Of a stretch of DNA of 64,000 bases, positions 60,079 through 64,000 are shown one piece after another (the first letter of the stretch is position 1; each line of letters opens with the position of its first letter). Origin of the DNA: Lolium rigidum. Its lineage: Eukaryota; Streptophyta; Magnoliopsida; Poales; Poaceae. A program made the position numbers and the translations under genes. The stretch is from NCBI RefSeq assembly GCF_022539505.1, contig NC_061513.1, positions 346,471,617 to 346,535,616 of the forward strand, read 5' to 3'. The notes under the pieces are model-generated. The model was given only the letters and a program-made list of their open reading frames with translations. It was not told the DNA's origin and ran no database searches.

Positions 60079-60224
60079 ATAGAGAAGCTATAAAATCGGG
60101 TAGCCAGGAGATGCCCCTGTTCAGCAACAGGGGCATCTCCCGATTTTATAGCTTCTCTATTAATTAATGGTATTTATGTGATATAATTAATAAAGCTCGC
60201 AGCTAGCCGGGAGATGCCCCTGTT
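60079..60224. repeat. Foldback with three copies of a 17-bp motif
   Basis: Left arm 60079-60121 and right arm 60126-60160 pair over 35 bp with an 8-nt bulge (GTAGCCAG) and a CAGC loop. The motif GGGAGATGCCCCTGTT recurs at 60209-60224, in direct orientation to the left arm and inverted to the right arm; AACAGGGGCATCTCCCG (60126-60142) and its complement (60208-60224) bound 99 bp. Non-coding. Confidence 0.9.
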
Positions 60225-60928
60225 CCGTTGCACAATCTGGCAACTATGACTTTTTTTTAGCGTGGGGTCACATTTCACGCTCAACATCACAAACGCTCTG
60301 GCAAACCTTGGGTTTTTTTAGATCTCAATCTAGCTTCGGCATAGATGGAGTGCACAACCGATGTGGGTTGTGGCGGTCCAGTGGTCAATACAATTTCAGT
60401 CATGTTCGGTTCTCAGTCTTTCGTCTGATGCAACCCAGCTCAGGTACCATAGAACTGCAAAGAGGTATTAAAAAAAGAGCACAGTCTGAAATCTTAATCA
60501 TGAATTGTGTGTCCATTTTCTTTTCCTGGTGAAAGACATAGACAACTCTTGTAAACATCTCAGCTGCTCACTATGGTACATGGCAATACATGCATACTCC
60601 TTCCAAGCGTTCCCGTTGTATTATTGTGTCAAAAGAAAATGGTTGTCATTAATATTTTTTAGAGAAAAACTATTTCAAGTTTTTTTTGAGCTTAAACTAT
60701 TTCAAATTATAACAGTGATCCCATATGCATGTAAGGTGTTCGGTGTTCCCCTATGGGCCAAAGCCCAACCCGTTTGAGAGCTACCCATTCCAATCCATTC
60801 TAGACTTCGACGCCTCAGCAAACCAAAGCCGAGCTCAACTCCCCTCCGCCGCCGCCGCCGCCGCCGCCACCAGCACAACTCCACAGCTCGTCTCGTTCTT
60901 GGGACGGATCGAGGACCAGCCGGCAACC
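60225..60928 (+). promoter_or_regulatory. Upstream region and leader of the F-box gene
   Basis: About 700 bp between the foldback and the start codon. No clear TATA box in the last 200 bp. The leader ends in a GC-rich stretch with a CCG/GCC repeat (about 60845-60870). An in-frame ATG lies at 60725 with no stop before 60929. Small frames at 60308-60777 have no protein features. Confidence 0.5.
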
Positions 60929-62119
60929 ATGGCGGAGGCGGTAGCAGCAGAAGCGGAGCCTCTCCTCCCCGGCCTTCCCGATGCGGTCGTCGTCTGGGAG
61001 ATCCTTGTCCGCCTTCCCCCCAAGTACCTCCTCCGCTGCCGCGCCGTCCGCCGGGCCTGGCGCGCCGTCACCTCCGCCCGCGACTTCCTCCTAGCCCACC
61101 ACGGCTGCCAGCCCAGCCTCCCCATCTTCTCCGGCGACGACGAGCGGATCCTCGGCGTCCGCTACCACAACATCCTCGCCTTCGACCACCGGGCCGCCAC
61201 CGAGGACGACCAGCTCCACGCCGTCGCCCGGCTCCACGTGGCCTTCCAATCGGTGGCCGCCTGCGACGGCCTGCTCGTTCTCTCCAAGCTGGGCTCTGGC
61301 TCTGGCTCTGGCTCCTGCCTCTCCATCTGCAACCCAGCCACCCGTGAGCACGCCCTCCTCGGCCTACCATCGGACTTCCGTGTCATGGGGATGTACCTGC
61401 ACCGCCCTACCGCCGAGTACCGTCTGTTGCTGCTGCGGAAGAGGTGCCAGGCAGGCGATCTCGTACATAAACTTGGCTGCTATGTCTTCTCGGTGGGCTC
61501 CGGCCAGCCGCCGAGGTACATTGGGGGGCCGGAGATAGCGTCTGGGAACTTCAGCGCACCTGTCCGGGTGCGTGATCGCCTGCATTGGTACCCGGTGTAC
61601 TGTCTGACCGGAAGAAACCCATTGCTGTGGGAAAGCCAGCTGCTAGTATTTGACACCATAGCCGAGTCATTCCTGCAAATGAGTGAGCTAATGGTTGATG
61701 GCTGCTCATATATCTTTGACATGGATGGCACGCTCGGCATCTACACCCGTAACATTTACACCAAAGCTATTGAGATACGGGTGTTGCGGAGCTATGAAGG
61801 CGAGGTCTGGGACTTGAAGTACCAAATCAATTTGCCAATTGCTGAAATCAGGAGGGAGTTTCAAGACTGCGGTGACTGTGGGAAATGGGATTTGGACGTT
61901 GTTGCGGTGGATGGTGGCGTGTTCTTGCTGGTCAAGCTTCCGCAGTGGCTGCTTCACGTTGATAGTAGTGGCAAAATGGTTAACAGTTTCTATCAGCATC
62001 GCCGATGCCTCTCTATGTCTGGTCGTCACCTCAAGCAAAGTCTTGTTCAGCATACCTTCTTTCCAGCTCTAGAAGGTTATGCTGTGAATGCTTCACCTTT
62101 CATCCGACCTGTTGATTGA
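60929..62119 (+). CDS. F-box protein with C-terminal F-box-associated domain
   Basis: 396 residues, one exon. The start at 60929 is chosen because it lies in a strong context (CAACCATGGCGG) directly before the F-box; an in-frame upstream ATG at 60725 would add 68 residues of low-complexity sequence. The F-box spans about residues 12-55 (LPDAVVVWEILVRLPPKYLL, RCRAVRRAWRAV), the part that binds SKP1 in an SCF ubiquitin ligase. The rest fits the plant F-box-associated type: ICNPATREH with LGLPSDFRVMGMY, then YRLLLLRKR and a closing region with WDLKYQINLP. A GSGSGSGS run (about 120-128) comes from a GGCTCT microsatellite. Target unknown. Codons are strongly GC-rich in the first half, as in many grass genes. 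It is the only intact-looking gene here. Confidence 0.88.
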   Translation: MAEAVAAEAEPLLPGLPDAVVVWEILVRLPPKYLLRCRAVRRAWRAVTSARDFLLAHHGCQPSLPIFSGDDERILGVRYHNILAFDHRAATEDDQLHAVARLHVAFQSVAACDGLLVLSKLGSGSGSGSCLSICNPATREHALLGLPSDFRVMGMYLHRPTAEYRLLLLRKRCQAGDLVHKLGCYVFSVGSGQPPRYIGGPEIASGNFSAPVRVRDRLHWYPVYCLTGRNPLLWESQLLVFDTIAESFLQMSELMVDGCSYIFDMDGTLGIYTRNIYTKAIEIRVLRSYEGEVWDLKYQINLPIAEIRREFQDCGDCGKWDLDVVAVDGGVFLLVKLPQWLLHVDSSGKMVNSFYQHRRCLSMSGRHLKQSLVQHTFFPALEGYAVNASPFIRPVD

Positions 62120-63660
62120 GTGGTGAGCTGCAATATATATTCGTCGCATGAATTAGGAACCTGCTGTCTTCTTCTTCATTTTCTGTTGATGTATATAAAG
62201 TTATGATCAGAAACCCTGAATATCATGTAGTAGTTGCTTGAAATCTATACTTGTCTCGCTATGATCAGAAGCTCCGATTGTCATGTGGTTGCATGAAATC
62301 TATGCCTGTGTCGTTACCTTTTGGGCTGAAGTTACTGGTGTCCCTTTTGATGCTAAAACCAATTAGTCATTTTGCGTTGGTTTTGAATCATTTGCCTACT
62401 AATCAGTGTCATGTCTCTATTATCTAGTGGTTTCTTAGTACTCAGTTGTTATTAATCCATTCATCTTATGCCCCATGTCCCAATTCCTTCAATAAGAATG
62501 GACTTCACTATTTATTTCTAGCTGACTTCTTAATAATCAATATTTCATGGTGTTCTACCCTTTGTTATAGCTGACGTTGAAAAGAGGCATATGTTATTCT
62601 TTGTTCATTTCCAAGCTGCATATGTTAAATGGTTGCATCATCTTTAGCTTCTTGTTCTCTTGCTGGCTGGGCCAAAGGAGCCGGAGAGGAGAGTTTTGAC
62701 TAGCCAACTTATTATTGAAATATTATTTTATAATTGATTTTCGACAGGGATATGATTGTCCTGAAAATTCTTGCACCTCTCCTTTCACCCTGAACAGGGC
62801 CTTCACCTCTCTAGGAGTTGTGTTTTTGGTACTGCTTGCATTACCTCTTCAGCCTGCAGTCTGCACCTTTGTAGTCTGTACGTTATGTGCTTGGGAGAAT
62901 GTGGATGTGATTTTTGACAACACATCGTGCTTGGTAGAATTTGTGATCCTCATGGTAGTCATTTTTGTAGAAACTTGTGCTTGTTGCAATAGATCTTTTT
63001 GTTGATGCCATCCTATTTGGTTTTCTCCTCCGTCTGAACTTTGTTATTGGAGTTTAACCTGTTGCCTGCAGTAGTACAGGTTTAACACATGCTGTAGGCC
63101 ATTGCCTCCAGTACACGTTAACACATCCTTTTATTTTTTGTGGCATATCAAACATTGTTGCTTTTTCATCTACTTTTTGCTCAGCATTTTTTCAAGATGC
63201 GTTTCTTACTGGCACTTATTATTAGCAGACTTGGCACTATATATGTATTTCTGTAGCTTCCTCACTAGTAACAGTGGGCAATCTTCCCTTGTGCTTCCAA
63301 GCATTCTTCCCACTTCCAGTCCTTCTAATCTCATCCTTGGCAGAGATGCAACGGAATGTAAGTTGAGAAGCTCCAAGACTCCAGCTAGATAATCTAGATT
63401 ATAGTCTCCATGGTAAGAACTATGTCCTTCCAGTCAATTCTTTGATTACCAAACCTGAGTAGTTATGCCGCTGGCAAAAGAGATGGTTTAGTTCAGCATA
63501 TGTTTCACTTGGCAGTTTACTAAAAGAAATGAGAACACTTTCAGATTTTCTAAGGAAGTCCATCCGTGGCTGTAAATTAGTTCTCTGTGAGAAGGTGGTG
63601 CCAGATGATATTTTTGTTGATCACCTGTGAGCCTTTTATATTTCTATTTGGTGAAAAGTG
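62120..63660 (+). other. 3' flank of the F-box gene, no second gene seen
   Basis: Contains a 58-bp imperfect tandem duplication (62203-62315) just after the stop, probably within the 3' UTR. Frames at 62715-63005 and 63102-63392 are AT-rich, hydrophobic and without domain; they may be 3' UTR or intergenic. No poly(A) site could be set. Confidence 0.4.
62203..62315. repeat. 58-bp imperfect tandem duplication
   Basis: Units start ATGATCAGAA at 62203 and 62261 and share GTTGC(T/A)TGAAATCTAT and TGTC(T)CG parts in the same order. Confidence 0.75.
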
Positions 63661-63689
63661 TGTCAACATCATGTACGGTCAGATTTGCA

Positions 63690-64000
63690 TGTAGCAAAAG
63701 AATAACTCCAGCAGCAAAATAAACATCCCCCGCAGCAATTCACTCACAGAATAAAAGAAATAGGCTGAGCTCGTCGGACAGACCACCGGAGACCTTGCCG
63801 GAGAGCGTGTAGCAAAAAAATGTGCTATTGTAGCAAAAAGAATATCGTCGGAGACATCGACAGGAAACTCGCCAGAGAACTCACCAGAGACCTCGCCGGA
63901 GATCCCGTAGCAAACATATTGTGTAATTTTAGCTAAACAACAAAATTGTTGTAGCAAAAATAGTAATCCTGGGTTGCAAATACACATAACGAAGATCTCG
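63690..64000. repeat. Short-motif repeat region, CGCCGGAGA and TGTAGCAAAA
   Basis: Several near-copies of (A/C)TCGCC(A/G)GAGA between 63786 and 63905, and TGTAGCAAAA at 63690, 63808, 63828 and 63950. It has the look of subterminal motifs of a DNA transposon or of an LTR leader cut by the window end. A 102-codon minus-strand frame (63679-63987) reflects the repeats. Confidence 0.5.

Noticed and set aside
61068..61370. Minus-strand frames across the F-box gene
   Set aside because: Antisense shadows of the GC-rich first half of the gene; Arg/Gly-rich readings without features.
62715..63392. Two 96-codon frames downstream of the F-box gene
   Set aside because: Hydrophobic Cys/Phe-rich readings of AT-rich flank with no start context or domain; probably 3' UTR or intergenic.

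Overview
The window reads as large-genome grass DNA, most likely Triticeae (wheat, Aegilops, rye or barley). The support is stacked long LTR retrotransposons, a Copia element of Angela/BARE type by its LTR start and PBS, Helitrons starting TCTCTACTA, short TIR elements, and one intronless GC-rich F-box gene at the right edge. No prokaryotic feature, CRISPR array, rRNA or tRNA gene was seen. The species call is inference from repeat style; no search could be run.

Layout. 1-33648 is one nested stack. Element A (Gypsy-like, + strand) contributes its internal 3' end (1-270) and 3' LTR (271-1657 and 33300-33648). That LTR is split by element B (1658-33294, TSD ATCTG), a Gypsy element with 5.0-kb LTRs, a tRNA-Met primer site, an extra ORF before gag, a decayed gag-pol and a chromodomain-like tail. 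B's 5' LTR is split by C (4675-11297, TSD GGTTA), a 6.6-kb solo LTR of a related family. B's extra ORF is split by D (14423-23205, TSD GGAAA), an inverted full-length Copia element. Insertion order is therefore A, then B, then C and D.

33799-~42110 is element E on the minus strand, a Gypsy-like non-autonomous element with a tRNA-Asp-type primer site and one 470-codon ORF broken by a single stop. Its 3' LTR holds a 1.7-kb Helitron (35264-36942). 42.1-46.0 kb is degenerate repeat DNA with two short TIR elements.

46.0-60.2 kb is DNA-transposon and LINE territory: Helitron 1 (46020-50351), a Harbinger-type TIR element (50397-51767), Helitron 2 (51891-57556) and a 5'-truncated LINE (57734-60045). 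Helitron 2 carries exon fragments that I read as a type II NAD(P)H dehydrogenase (NDB type) and a PRT6/UBR-type ubiquitin ligase, both broken. A strong foldback lies at 60079-60224.

The only gene that looks intact is the F-box protein at 60929-62119. All transposon proteins are broken by frameshifts or stops. The most unusual items are the extra ORF in B, the two-gene capture in Helitron 2, the twin-promoter 6.6-kb solo LTR and the near-intact repeat-bearing ORF in E.
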